From the NCBI GenBank assembly GCA_963682055.1, contig OY821745.1, positions 8,067,501 to 8,131,500 on the forward strand: a DNA stretch of 64,000 nucleotides. The letters run 5' to 3'. Positions 23,567 through 35,238 of this stretch are shown here, one piece after another. The notes under the pieces were generated by a model, which saw only the letters and a program-made list of their open reading frames with translations, searched no databases and was not told where the DNA came from. A program made the position numbers and the translations under genes. Position 1 is the first letter of the stretch; the number at the start of each line of letters is the position of its first letter. Origin of the DNA: Primula veris (taxonomy: Eukaryota > Streptophyta > Magnoliopsida > Ericales > Primulaceae).

Positions 23567-24637
23567 GTTGGAAACTCTTGTAATTACGATTACATTACTT
23601 AACTAGAAAAACTAATTTCCTCTATGAGCATATAAGAGTCAATTAACAGTGTTAGCATGTTGATACAAACATATAGCCAAGGAAATTCTAGTGGCCCGGT
23701 GTATTAATATTTAATAGGGAACGTTAATGATTGGAACATCCTTTCAAATTTTATTACTAAGAAAAACTTGTATTTGTGTTTTTTTTCATTAAGAATTGGC
23801 ACATACTGGACCACTGATATAGTATCGTTGAGCATCGACCATAAAAATAAAGAAAAAAAACACACTATCATTCAACATTGGTACTTAATCATTAAAAAAT
23901 TAACCTTGAAATTTCCAGTTAAATCTCAGATTCTGTACGATTGATTATTTTTCATAAAAGAGTGACAACTGAAACAGCAAAAAATATTGTGGGATTCTCA
24001 ACATTATATGGAATTTAAGTTGGGACATCTGATGTCTGATGATCAGTTTCATAATTAACAATACTTTAGTCTAAAAATTGCTGCCATGGGTTAGTATTTC
24101 AGGCATATCAATTAAAAAAAGTTTGCACCAATGAATTTTCTAGAAGAGTGGGTCTATCGGCCGTTCAAAATCTGAATTTATAGACTCGTTTGTAACTTGG
24201 AACGAATGAGTTAATCGGTCAAGTGAAGTTTTGAAATGAAAATTGGTCTCACCGCTACATTAGGGAAGTTGTTTACTCGCCTCGACAATATATAGTTTGT
24301 GGTGGGAACGCAATGATAAAATTAAAGAGGAAAAGGCGTCTAGTCTCGGACAAGTTTTTAGAATTAATTATTGAATTTTATGTGATTAATAGTATGAACA
24401 AGTTGTGTAATGTTATTAATTATCGTAGAAATAGGTTTATTAGTAGACATGAAAAGTTTAACCTGAACTTTGTTGGCGATTAAATTTCCTAACCTATCAT
24501 GTAATTTTTTGTAATCGTTTTGTTTGAAGTTTGTAATATATATACTTCTATAACGAAGAAAAGAAGTATGTTGGGAATCCACATTTTTATTTTCCTAAAT
24601 TAAATTAATAAAAATATGAGTTTTTTTTTTCCACCAA

Positions 24638-24668
<31 letters not shown>

Positions 24669-25130
24669 AGTACGTTCGCAATGATAGTTGTAAGTTATAA
24701 CCCATTGTTGCCGCCAATAGTAAAATATATAATGTTTATCTATATTAATCTCCTTTCTTGTACTCTTAGCTGGTCCTACACTCAACTTTAAAAAAAAAAA
24801 TATAAGTGTACATGCATATTAGTCGTTCGACTGTAACTGTATACATAGAATAATTCATAAATCAGTTATAACATAACATAATACTAGTACTTTTTAATCA
24901 GAGATGTTATAACATAAGAAGTAGGTCGTTGTTATAACATAAAATTAGGTACTTTTTTTCCTTTTAAAAACTTACATATATATTACTAGTATGTACCATA
25001 TGTACCAGGATAATTTGGCAAGAACTTCAGTTCATTACAAACCCGATATTAAATAATTTCATGAGAAGAAACACGTTAATTAGGAAAAGCCATCCCAACA
25101 TTCTTTACGTACGTTTTTCACTGTTTTTAC
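23567..25130. other. Intergenic DNA right of MYB
   Basis: No gene seen. Contains a (TA)n microsatellite at about 24638-24664 and several poly-T and poly-A runs. The first 100-200 bp are probably MYB 3' UTR. Confidence 0.5.
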
Positions 25131-25131
25131 G

Positions 25132-25280
25132 GGAAAATTACCAAAATATATAACTATTTTAAACTGATTATCAAAAAGTTACACCACAACATTTTATTCC
25201 CAAAGCATACAACTAATTAAAATTATAAATAATAAATCATTTATATATTTTTAACATATCTCTCCCTCTCTCTCTCCCTC
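25132..25280 (+). repeat. Possible left terminal region of an old MULE-like element
   Basis: GGGAAAATTACCAAAATATATAAC and CCCAAAGCATACAACTAATT are followed by a CT-rich block (CTCTCCCTCTCTCTC). The same order, inverted, occurs at 38100-38262. This suggests long degenerate inverted ends bracketing the minisatellite block. No target-site duplication was identified. Confidence 0.35.
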
Positions 25281-25794
25281 CCTTCTTATCTTTACATACC
25301 TATTTATATATCTATCTACTTGTAATTTGAAATCAAACTCACTCGTCCTATAAACCCCATAATTAACATCTATACAAAATATTTTTTTTATACAACTCCG
25401 TCGAATTATTCTATCAAACCATAAATTCGCTTTTAATTAGGCGATTTTGATCCGTATTTTTATTGTTTCGAATACTCAGTTTCTCTTCGTCGGATTTCTC
25501 TGATTTATTGTTCGAATTAGGGTTTATTATTCATAAATCGATTTAAATACAGAGTTATTTATGAGGTTGTTTTTTATTAGGGTTTTATTCGGATTTTACT
25601 CATCTCAAATCGTATATAAAATAGTATTACTTTTCGAAGAAATTAGTTGACGATATATCTTGGTTTGCGTTGGTTATTTTCTCAATATTTTTTTGGAAAT
25701 TGGTATTTTGTTATAATAATATGATTGATAAAGAAACAAAATAGACTCAAGATGCCAAATATTAACAGTGTTTTGTGTTTTTTTTTTTTAATAA

Positions 25795-26055
25795 CAGTGT
25801 ATTGTGTTTTTATTATCCATACACAATACATCGTTTATACATGTTATTTAATACATGCATACACAATACACAGTTTATACATGCAATTAAATATAGACAT
25901 ACGCAATATAGTGTTTATACATGCTCTTTAATACTGACATACACAATAAATTGTTATATACGCTCTTTTATAAATCTATACATAGTACATTGTGTATCTA
26001 TTGAGACTGCCTTTTTTGTGTTTCGGTTATTATCCATACACAAAAAAGATGTATT
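25795..26055 (+). repeat. Minisatellite, unit about 40 bp (left part)
   Basis: Tandem imperfect copies of TTTATACATG / CTCTTTAATACAG / ACATACACAATACA. It continues at 35453 on the other side of the inserted copia element; the two parts were one array before insertion. Confidence 0.9.
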
Positions 26056-26256
26056 TGTTGTGTGACATATTAGCTCGTTATATATGTATATTGAGATAGA
26101 GAGAGACAACAACAGAGTCTTTATTAATCAGAATGTTATCAATAAAAGGGGACCCTAACCTTCTTTATATACTAGAGGTTAGGGTTATACAAGATAGAAA
26201 GCCCAACTTAGGCCCACTATGAGTAAGGCCCAATAGTCCAATAATATCTTACAACA
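26056..26256 (-). repeat. Left LTR (3' LTR in element sense) of the copia element
   Basis: 201 bp, TGTTGTGTGA to CTTACAACA. Nearly identical to 35239-35452; the latter has 13 extra bases in its GAGAGA-rich part. Confidence 0.95.
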
Positions 26257-26268
26257 CTCCCCCTTTGG
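26257..26268 (-). other. Polypurine tract of the copia element
   Basis: Reads CCAAAGGGGGAG on the minus strand directly against the LTR, the expected site for plus-strand DNA priming. Confidence 0.8.
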
Positions 26269-26439
26269 ACGTCTTGAATTCTTCGTCTTCATGCATTCGA
26301 TCTGAGTCGAGTTCATTCGCAGTGCTAAACACATAAAAACCTTAGGGACGGAAAAACCAGTGTGGGACAAAACCGGTACCTAGGAGAAACTGTGTAGCCG
26401 AATGATATAGGCCGAAATATCATGTAAGTAACTAACCAC

Positions 26440-26765
26440 AAAACAGTGTGCCTCATCAAAACCTTGTCAGAGCAAACCCAATGGGAAAATCTCTGATCGA
26501 AGGAAAAAGAGTGCAACAGTGGTAGTAGTAGGGGATCAACCACAAAACAGGTGCCTCATTAAAACCTTGCTAGAGCAAACCCAGTGGGAAAAACCTCTAG
26601 TCGAAGGACAAAAGAGTACACAGTGGTAAGAAGTATACAACCGGATACTCCCCCTAATTTCGGCAATCTTAAGTGAGATATGATGGGAACGTGTCTCGCT
26701 AAAAACCTTGCCAAGGAAAACCCAGTGGGAAAAAACCTTGGTCTAAGGACAAAAAGAGTACACGA
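26440..26765 (-). other. Three tandem structured-RNA hairpins in the 3' region of the copia element
   Basis: Three repeats of about 75 bp share a core. Plus-strand outer arms are CCTT and AAGG in all copies. Middle arms are TCAGAG/CTCTGA (26467-26472 with 26491-26496), CTAGAG/CTCTAG (26570-26575 with 26595-26600) and CCAAGG/CCTTGG (26711-26716 with 26736-26741). The inner stem is CCC/GGG around a 3-nt loop (AAT, AGT, AGT). The middle arms differ between copies at four of six positions yet stay fully complementary, so pairing is kept. In element sense the transcript would carry the complementary hairpins shortly before the polypurine tract. A role in packaging, RNA stability or replication is inferred only. 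Confidence 0.8.
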
Positions 26766-26837
26766 GCATGCGACTGGATGCTCCCCCTCACTTGCACACG
26801 ACAGGGTGCGAAGATTTTGACTAAGTAGTAATTAGTG

Positions 26838-28095
26838 TGTTGGCCCGTGCGGCTAAAACCTTAGAGGGGGGGGGGGTGAATAAGGTTCTTAGGCGTTTTT
26901 CGCCTAATTAAAATCTAAGCAACTAACCACCCAACTTATGCAATTCTAGGCTTAAGCGTTTTAACAAAAGTTAATGAATTTCTAAAATTCCTAGACGCAA
27001 GCAATAAATAAGCAAGAATATAAGTTGCGGAAAGTAAAAGCAAGGGAAGAAAATGACACCGTAATTTATAGAGGTTCGGTAAACGCGCCTACGTCCTCTT
27101 CTCGGTACTATCGAGTATTTCACTAAAATATTTCTTCCGGATTTTACAAACCCTATCGAGCTCAATCGACCGATTGGCTCACCCTCTACCCGGGGTTCCT
27201 AGTCTTGATACAAGTGCAAGAGAACACGACTATGAGTCAACGACTCCCCCTCAATTTATGAGTACCCAAATGAAAAACCTAGAGCTTTTAAGCTTCACTT
27301 GCTTACAAAGCCTCTACCCGTTCACTCGCTCACAAATGAGTTTATAAAACACTCGATACAAATTTTGTTACAAAAATGTAACTACACTCACTATTCTAAT
27401 TGCTTCTTAAAAAGCTAATTTGTGAGTTGTTGATGATGATCGAGCTTGAATATCTTTTTCTTTGATTTCCCTCTTTCTCGAATATATTCACCAAAATGGT
27501 GATTTTAGGGTTTTTATGAGAGAGGTTGAAGGAAGTTGATTGGTATTGTGATTAGTTGATTTGGGAGAGAGATTTGGTTGGTATATATATGCCAAACAGT
27601 CTGTTTTTCTGTATATGACCGTTGGAAGTGGTTATGGCTATTTTTCAGTGGTTTAAGTTATTTCCCAGAAATTGCTGAAAAGCTGTTTTCGAAAACTGCA
27701 GAAAACGATCGGTCGTTCTCTACAGTCGATCGGTCGTTTTCAGAAAACGATCGGTCGTTTCTGAGTTTCGACCGGTCGTTTTTTCGACCTGCTCACTGGA
27801 ATATTTTGGACCAAAAACGATCGGTCGTTTTTGTCCTGTCGATCGGTCGTCTGTAATTCTGGCAGTTTTTAGGTCTTCTCCGAAAGCTTGTAACTTCTTC
27901 GTTTTAGCTCCGATTTTGGTTCCGCTTGAACCTATGGATTCGTTATCGAATGCTCTATCATTTAAAGACCTGAAATGTACATTTTCTCTTCTTTGGAAAA
28001 GACAAGCATTATATCAATGAAATAGAGAAATAGTAAAATCATTAAAACATAATCAAGGTTATAATCAAAATCATTATTGAACTCTAAGTTCAACA
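26838..28095 (-). repeat. Complete LTR of the nested Sirevirus-like element
   Basis: 1258 bp from TGTTGGCCCG to AAGTTCAACA on the plus strand. Includes an 11-base G run at about 26866-26876 and a cluster of near-palindromes at 27704-27852. Confidence 0.93.
27704..27852. repeat. Cluster of CGATCGGTCG near-palindromes in the LTR
   Basis: Six occurrences of the form AACGATCGGTCGTT, GTCGATCGGTCGT or TCGACCGGTCGTT within about 150 bp, in otherwise AT-rich DNA. Each differs from its own reverse complement at only two central positions. Palindrome clusters in LTRs are known for Sireviruses. Confidence 0.85.
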
Positions 28096-28367
28096 ATCTC
28101 CCCCATTTTGATTATGACAAACTAATGATGATTTTACAAGAAAAATATCTCCTCCATTTAAATAAAACGCATTTCCTCGAAATATATCATTTTTCTCCCC
28201 CTTTGTCATTATCAAAATGCAATCAAAAAATATGGGGTTATGTGAAGGGTTTTTAAAGAAAAACCAAAACATGAAAAATGTTATTATTAAGCATATACCC
28301 ACCTAATCACATATATGTAGACATAAAAGAGTAGAGTATACCGAATATGTGATGGTGAGTCCGCTCG

Positions 28368-29845
28368 CTAATGGCATTTGCATTGAGCGTTGCCGATGCC
28401 AAATAGGTGGTACCACTTGTTGGTATGCCTTCCACCTTTGTCGATTAATGGCACTTCCTTCTTGATGGTGGAGTCGATCTTCTTGACTTCCACGACTTTT
28501 GCCGGTGTCGCCAACAACTTGTTGATTTTCTCCTTTTGGATGGAGATACCTACAACACAAGTTTTGTCCTTTGGTACCCAATTTCTTTTGGGTCCGACAT
28601 TGTTAGTGGCTCGGGTCTTTACTACCCATTTCAAATCGCTTCTACTAACATGAAAGCGATTTGGGCATTTAGAAGAAAATTGCTCATTTCTACTACAATG
28701 TATACAATGCATAGACTTTTTCGTAAAACGAGAACCATGCGACTTTTTGTAGGAAGTTTTAGAAGTATGATGAGCGGTTTTGGTTTGAAAACCTAAACCT
28801 CTTCTATTATTACAAGAGTTCGGCAAAACTCTTGAAGTACTCCCTTGTGTAAAAACAACCTTTTGTATAGGCGGAATAGGAGTTGTAGACAAGCTAGGAG
28901 ATTTGACAAAGCGGGTTGTGCTTGAGCCAATAGAGTTGGAATCGAAACCCACACCGCTTTTGTCATTAACATCTTTTTGACAACTCAAAATTTCGTCCAA
29001 CACGGTTTTCCCTTTGGAAAACCTTGAGATTGTTAACTCGAGTTTTTCGACCGCAATGACAAGCTCATCGTTTTTATTTTTCAAAGAGTCATTTTCGGTT
29101 TTTAAAAACTCGTTTTTATCTTTTAAGTCTTCCTTTTCGTCATCTATATCATGTAAAGAGAATGACGATGTCGGAATAGACTCATTTTCAATTTTATCTC
29201 TTTTCAAGGATCTTATTTCTTCATTGAGGGAAGAATTTATCCTTTTAAGAGAGTCGACCTTTTCAACAAGCTTAGGAAATTTTTTGGAATAAATATCGCA
29301 CATATGAAGTAATTCATCATAAGATAGATCATTTACCTCATCGACTTCACTTTCGCTTGAGTTGTCGCTTTCGCTTGAAGACGATTTGTTAGGCTCATTT
29401 TTGTCTTCCATGGCCATATAGCAACCAAGGTGAGCGACTTCATCTTGGTCGGAGCTATCGCTAGAGCTTGAAGCGGATATCTTCTTCTTTCCTTTGCTCT
29501 TGCGATTCTTAAGGCAATCTCTCGCCATGTGTCCTTCCTTGCCACATGTATAGCAAACAAAATCGTTAGAATAAATTGAATTATTTGACGATTTACCTTT
29601 ATGTTTGCGTTGGCCCTTTAGCTTTAGGATTTCCTTGACGATTCGAATGATTTGCATTGAATTTTCATCGTCATTGGATAGCTCATCGCTTTCGTCACAA
29701 GTTGTTCCTTTGAAAGCTATCTCCCTCTTTTTCGAGATTGGCTTGTGACTATTGAGGGTGATCTCGTGTGTAATGAGCGAACCCGTCAATGCATCAAGAG
29801 AGTATGTGTTCATGTCGTGCGCCTCTTGAATTGCGGTGACCTTTG
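28368..29845 (-). pseudogene. Sirevirus gag fragment (5'-truncated)
   Basis: Open for about 490 codons in the minus direction, entering from the deleted LTR at 29845 with KVTAIQEAHDMNTYSLDAL, the C-terminal part of a UBN2-type gag domain. It continues through a CCHC zinc knuckle (CYTCGKEGHMARDC), a serine/aspartate-rich stretch, a long coiled-coil-like region (repeated SLKNKNDEL-type segments) and a second degenerate Cys/His cluster (CIHCSRNEQFSSKC). It stops at 28368 where pol should begin. Zinc knuckles bind RNA in assembling particles. The first half of the capsid domain is missing, so it cannot be a normal Gag. The frame remains open, consistent with a recent insertion. Confidence 0.9.
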
Positions 29846-30055
29846 GCTTGTAACTTCTTCGTTTTAGCTCCGATTTTGGTTCCGCTTGAACCTATGGCTT
29901 CGTTATCGAATGCTCTATCATTTAAAGACCTGAAATGTACATTTTCTCTTCTTTGGAAAAGACAAGCATTATATTAATGAAATAGAGAAATAGTAAAATC
30001 ATTAAAACATAATCAAGGTTATAATCAAAATCATTATTGAACTCTAAGTTCAACA
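29846..30055 (-). repeat. Truncated second LTR of the nested element
   Basis: 210 bp equal to 27886-28095 except for two substitutions. The break with gag lies immediately left of GCTTGTAACTTC at 29846. Confidence 0.93.
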
Positions 30056-30394
30056 TAGTGCATGTGTCTTTAGTGCCATTTCGATGGCAGCGTGTTAGCG
30101 CGATGTTGTGTCGAGCTATACCATTCACAACAGACGAGATGTTCGTCATAGCACATTAGACCAAGTACAATGATGCGCTTATTGTACTTAGATATGAACA
30201 TTATGGTTCAATATCTCTTCATCGTCTCATCAGGGACGGACTGGGTCTATATCAATGTCTAGTGATCGAACGATCATGGGAGAATCTGACGACTTAGCGT
30301 CATGATGACTAAAACGTCATAACACCTTCTGGGTATAGTCTGAATCATGGACTTAGATTCAATCTTTACGGGACTCAATCATCAGCTTGAGTCA

Positions 30395-30616
30395 CTACCG
30401 TGTCTTCCCAAGATCCTTCATCTTGAAGGCAAATCCAAAAATGGATCGCGTAATAAAACACGCAAGGGCATAATACTTGTTCAAGTATCCCAAGCTAATC
30501 AAGTACTCACTTAGGCGGTATACCACATCCGCTCGGATTATATTAATCCATATAGTGAACGTCTCAGTCAATTGAGATCGTGTTCCGTGATCAGAAACTA
30601 CTTGATTTAAGCACAT
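30395..30616 (-). pseudogene. Decayed copia reverse-transcriptase segment
   Basis: Minus-strand frame with YRLSEYLISLGY and FAFKMKDLGKTR, matching the RT region that follows the YGLKQ block and precedes the GLQIEH region in copia pol. Surrounding frames are broken. Confidence 0.75.
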
Positions 30617-31745
30617 GAAGTCACACAGGGACCTTCAGCTATATCTCTTTGTCTAAATCCCCATAGAGATAAAACCGTGACCACATTCATGGCTGCATAC
30701 TCAGTTTTTCGGAAACTACTAAACTGGTAAAGTAGGGGACTGTTATAATGTCCATTATGAGGAAATCAACCATCTCGTAATCAATTCCAAGGTGTGAGAG
30801 AAGCCTTGCGCTACTAGGCGAGCATTCTACAATCTCATTATTCTCATCACTTTTCCTTACGAATAACCAAATAAACGAACTCGTTTAACATTGGTGGTGT
30901 TGGAACTACAGGTCCGAACACACTTTCGCTAAGGAGTCTACTTGGATTGCAAGTTTCCATTAGTACAGTCTATTCTACGTTGACTTCAGGCAACGGTACA
31001 TGGTTCTCTGTCATAATTTGTTCATATTATCAGTCGTCACCGAATATATGAACAAGTAATCAATGACAGTCTCGTTTTGCTTCAATATCGTCTAAGATAT
31101 CATGATCGACAGATATTTCAAGATTCTTAGGATGAGGAGGAAATCACACATCTCCTTGATCCTTTATAATCTCGTGCAACAAACGAGTTTCAGTTCACCA
31201 CCTCTGGGGCTGAACGAATTAAGAACCGGTCAACTTCCTCATATCTTGGGAAGGACGACAGACTAACGGCCGACGACAGCGTCCTTTGCTTGGCGGGTTC
31301 GGCCAAAGCAACGTGTTACGACAGGAACACGGCGTCCGACAGGGACGTCTATCCTTGCAAGCATTTTGCAGCAGGTATAAATGATCTCGTGACATCTCAT
31401 AAAGTCATTAAATGCGTCTGGCATTTAGTTAGACTTGAGGGAGTCTATGCACTAACTTATCACTAAGTGCAGTTTTGGGATCAAGCTAAGACTGAGTGGG
31501 TTATGCCACGTTACTTCACGTCGTTCCTTATCAACGGTAACGTGCAAATCTCCCCCTAACGACGGGGAGAACAGTCTTAGCGATGTCACTTTCGCATATC
31601 ATGCGGTAAAGAGATCGCTTGCCAAGGTTACTCTATCAAATGATAGGCAGGAGATTCATAATCGACTTATGTCCCCTTCAGAGGTCCATATTTTGAACGC
31701 TAGAACGGCTCAATCAAAATATTAATTAATCACTCTAAACACACG

Positions 31746-31952
31746 TTAATATGAGACTTCTGGCTCATAACCAGTAACCAGCTGGTACGCATATGGTGTT
31801 TGAGTGTCTATGGGCCTCATAACGGACCAATGCAGCAAAATAGCATAACCCCACACGGAAATATAAATCTTGGTGCGCAAGACCAAGAAATGCGTGCAAT
31901 CATTTGCAGTCGCATCATCAAACTTTCCGTGAGTCCATTTGGGTCTGAACAT
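31746..31952 (-). pseudogene. Decayed copia integrase C-terminal segment
   Basis: Minus-strand frame with WGYAILLHWSVMRPIDTQTPYAYQL-type text ending GYEPEVSY. This corresponds to the end of the integrase core, where the target acidic core is followed by a GQEP-NISHLRIFG block in copia elements. Stops lie on both sides. Confidence 0.7.
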
Positions 31953-33338
31953 AATCTACAAGATGTTCAATTTGAATTTCCAAACTCAAGTAATTCAAAT
32001 CGAAATTTCGATTTTTTTACTCTTCGGAATTATCAAGTCAACTAGACTTTTCAGGATAATCCGAATCATGAGCCATCAACTTAATGATAGGGCTAGAAGT
32101 TTAGGAAATGCTGCATTTCTGTGGACAACAATAATCATGTGACCTTATTGTCGATGCATCAACCATAACCATTTATATTTATGGTCCGTCTTATGGTTGG
32201 ATAAGTCCACAATAACTCCTTCAATTCTTTACAAGAATTCTACGAGTTCTTTTCGTGATCTTTACACATACTAGTCTTTCAAAGTGAGCATTAGTGGCAT
32301 GAATTTCGGATTAATTACGAAATATATTCTCAGAGAGAATCCAAATGCGATGCGATTATAAATCAAGCATCGTCTTTTGACCCGGAAATATCTCATCCGG
32401 TCAATGCCACAATATCAAAATGCTCTTATCAATCGACGACAGGCGAATGATAGTACAGACAATCATGTCTTAGCATTTAAATCATTTATCATTTCGACGA
32501 CAGGCGAAATGATAAGGTAATTTTAAATGCTTTAAAGAATGTGGTAGCAACCACTTGAAAGACATTTCAACTCCTCTAAAATACGTTTTTGATCGTATTG
32601 AATGGAGGCTATGTAAAGAAATTTAATTCTTTCATGAGCTATTACCAGGTAACACTGGTTTTCTCGAATATTTTATAACTCAACAAGGTACGACATGACC
32701 TATAGGAGTATAACGCCTCATATTTGACAAATCAATTTGGCTTTACCAAAGATTTCGATTTGGAACGACAGGTCCAGAATCGCTGTCACTGAGTACACTT
32801 TTAGGCAAGTAGTTGGTGAAATTATGTGGTACACTGTTACCCACTATTTCCAGAAAACCAACTACACCACAAGTATTGCCTAAAATTTCATAATTTAAAG
32901 TTTGGTCACATTTGTCAAAAGAATTTGCTCAAAAAAAACACTTTAAATTATTTCGAGAAATTTCGTAAACAGGCAAACCATAATAAAAAAAGTATGGTCC
33001 AAATGGAAAAATAATAATCCAAATGGAAAACATAATCCAGATGAGCGAAAAAATGGCTCAATGATTTATCAAAATCAATAAAGAAATGTACCAAACTTAT
33101 TTGACCCATAAAACCGGGGGTCTCAAGAGTTTCCTTTCAGTTATCTTTAACCACATTAGCATCGGTTTTTTCACCTTTATAATAGTTTTGAACTATTTAA
33201 GGAGTAACCGTGCATTACCTTTGTCTTTATAGCATAGAGTTGCCTCATTGAGCATTATCTCTTGCTTTGTGACAATGGGCCATATTGTTCCTTTCAATTA
33301 CTGTCTTGGAGCCACAAGTTTTCGATTTTGACGATTGT

Positions 33339-33665
33339 CTAAAATCTCGCTTGGCTAGGCGATTCATCGGGATCGCGACAGTTCGAGACAAATAACACTT
33401 GTCTCGGTTCTCGATTCGTGGAAAAAAAATGTACACGAAGTGCATTAATATCAGGCAAACAATTCGCCATTGACCCAATAGGATTAAAACTACTCACCGG
33501 GGTAATTTTTTTATCCAATAACATATGGGAGATAAAGGAACATGGTGAATATAAATTCACGATACTGCTTATGGAATACAATTTCAAAGCTAGTATTTTG
33601 GTGAAAGATTGCTCCAATATGTCAATTTCAGACATTTGTTCACCATAGACGTCATCACGTCTCAA
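33339..33665 (-). pseudogene. Decayed copia gag segment
   Basis: Minus-strand frame beginning MRRDDVYGEQMSEIDILEQSFTKI, which matches the MSDEDMLEKTFSTF-like motif in the second half of copia gag. The following residues are diverged and the frame ends at 33339. It is too short for a functional Gag. Confidence 0.65.
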
Positions 33666-35221
33666 ATGTGGCGGCGGAATAAAATCAATGCCTTAGCATT
33701 CATCATGAGGGTAACAACAAACTCGTGTTTTACTCATAAAAGATGGCATCCAAAAAAAAATTGGGCATCACATTTTCACACATCAGGGTGAGTAACATGT
33801 GGTGACGGATTAAAATCAACGTTTAAACAGTCATTTCGCAAGTATGTTTTATGATTTTTCTCATCATAGATGGCATCCAACATATGTTGGGAGTTCTGGA
33901 TTATTTATCATATAAAACGACTGGTTTATATGTTTATGGTTTGCACAAGCACAAACTTTTTTTTTCGAAACGACAGGTTCGAAAACATTCGTTTTGCTTC
34001 TCATGTGAATTGGTTCTCATTGATCGAACGACGGGTCGATACTGAAACAGCAATTCGGCGAAACATACATCACTATATAAACACACTCGGGAAAATTATT
34101 ATTTAGTCAACCCCTTTCGGTAGCTCTACTTGAAAAACGACCAGGAAAGACGGTGAGGGTGGAGGGCACGAATGCCACTTAAAACCCGACCTCATTAGGA
34201 TATCGACTTCCGCCTATATCTTTCCTAGACATCGTATCCAAATAGGTGAGCTTATTTAGGAAAGATTCATAATTTTTCCAACTTAAATGTGAATATATAT
34301 GATTTCGCAAATTTACATATTGTACAGATGAGAGTAACAAGTATTACACGACATATGTAGTATCATATATACATGGCAGTGAGTATTACATGGCAATATA
34401 ATCTAATTCAATTAACATGTAAGTAATTACTACACGGAAGCAAACATATATACTCATCTGCATACAATTAAAATACTACAGGACCATGCATGTAATTTCA
34501 GTAAACTACTTATTTAAAGTCTTATCTCATAATCAGTCCAGATTTTATGGAGTATTGGAGTTTAGTCCTTAAGCTGTTTTAAGGTTCAGTCCGTAATTTA
34601 CAGGGAAATTCTAAACAGTCATACTGTTTTCAGTATCCTACATATACAGCCCGTATGTGAGAATCAATTACACGTGAGTATTAAATCTGATGTGATTTGT
34701 TGGTGTACGTATTATTACCCTTGAAAAAATAAGAACAGAACTTGTTTTTTCATTAATTTATTTCACCTTCAAGGTATCAGTGGCATCTATTCTATTTAAG
34801 TACTAAATAATGTTTGCACAAGCACTGGACGAACAAGTATTCGTTAAACATACAAACCAATTTGATTTAATTTACTAGGTTAACCACACGCGTATTACAT
34901 GCAATACTAGCAAAAAAGAAAAGGAAATTCATAGTCCGGTTACAGTGTAGGCATACAGTTTAAATAACTAAGTTACCCATGCAGTAATTCATGTTATTAA
35001 CAGGTTTTTCAAAATAAATTTTGTAAAAATTATCATGCCGTACAGTTTTATCATGGTGTATAATATAAAAAAAAATGTACCGTACTCCTGGTAAGTTGGA
35101 GAAGATCGATATAGAAATAACCCAATAAACGTGGATAAACCTCAAGATTTATAAATACCCAATATCCGTGCGTTTACCAAAAATCTCCAATATCCGTGAA
35201 CGTATATCCTATTCTCCGCGA

Positions 35222-35238
35222 GCAAAGTGCCGATAACG
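35222..35238 (-). other. Putative primer-binding site of the copia element
   Basis: Directly inside the right LTR, reading CGTTATCGGCACTTTGC in element sense. It is not the usual TGGTATCAGAGC initiator-Met site; CGTTATCAGCAC-like sites occur in some plant copia elements, from memory. Confidence 0.5.

Larger units (their letters stand above)
26838..30055 (-). mobile_element. Deleted Sirevirus-like Ty1-copia element nested in the copia element (3218 bp)
   Basis: Flanked by the 5-bp duplication TAGTG (26833-26837 and 30056-30060). The left LTR is complete (26838-28095, 1258 bp); the right LTR keeps only 210 bp (29846-30055), matching 27886-28095 with two differences. In sense (minus) orientation a single deletion removed the rest of the 5' LTR, the primer site and the gag start. 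A second loss removed all of pol. Two purine-rich tracts of the type CAAAGGGGGAGAAAAATGA and AAAATGGGGGAGAT precede the 3' LTR, a known Sirevirus trait. It is the youngest insertion in the nest. Confidence 0.93.
30061..35238 (-). other. Interior of the degraded copia element
   Basis: Remaining internal sequence with gag, integrase and RT relics in minus order and many stops and frameshifts. Repeated TCGACGACAGGCGAA-type words occur around 32425-32510. No intact protein or other gene was found. Confidence 0.75.

Noticed and set aside
28390..29292. Plus-strand frames opposite the Sirevirus gag
   Set aside because: They are antisense shadows of the gag frame without any domain.
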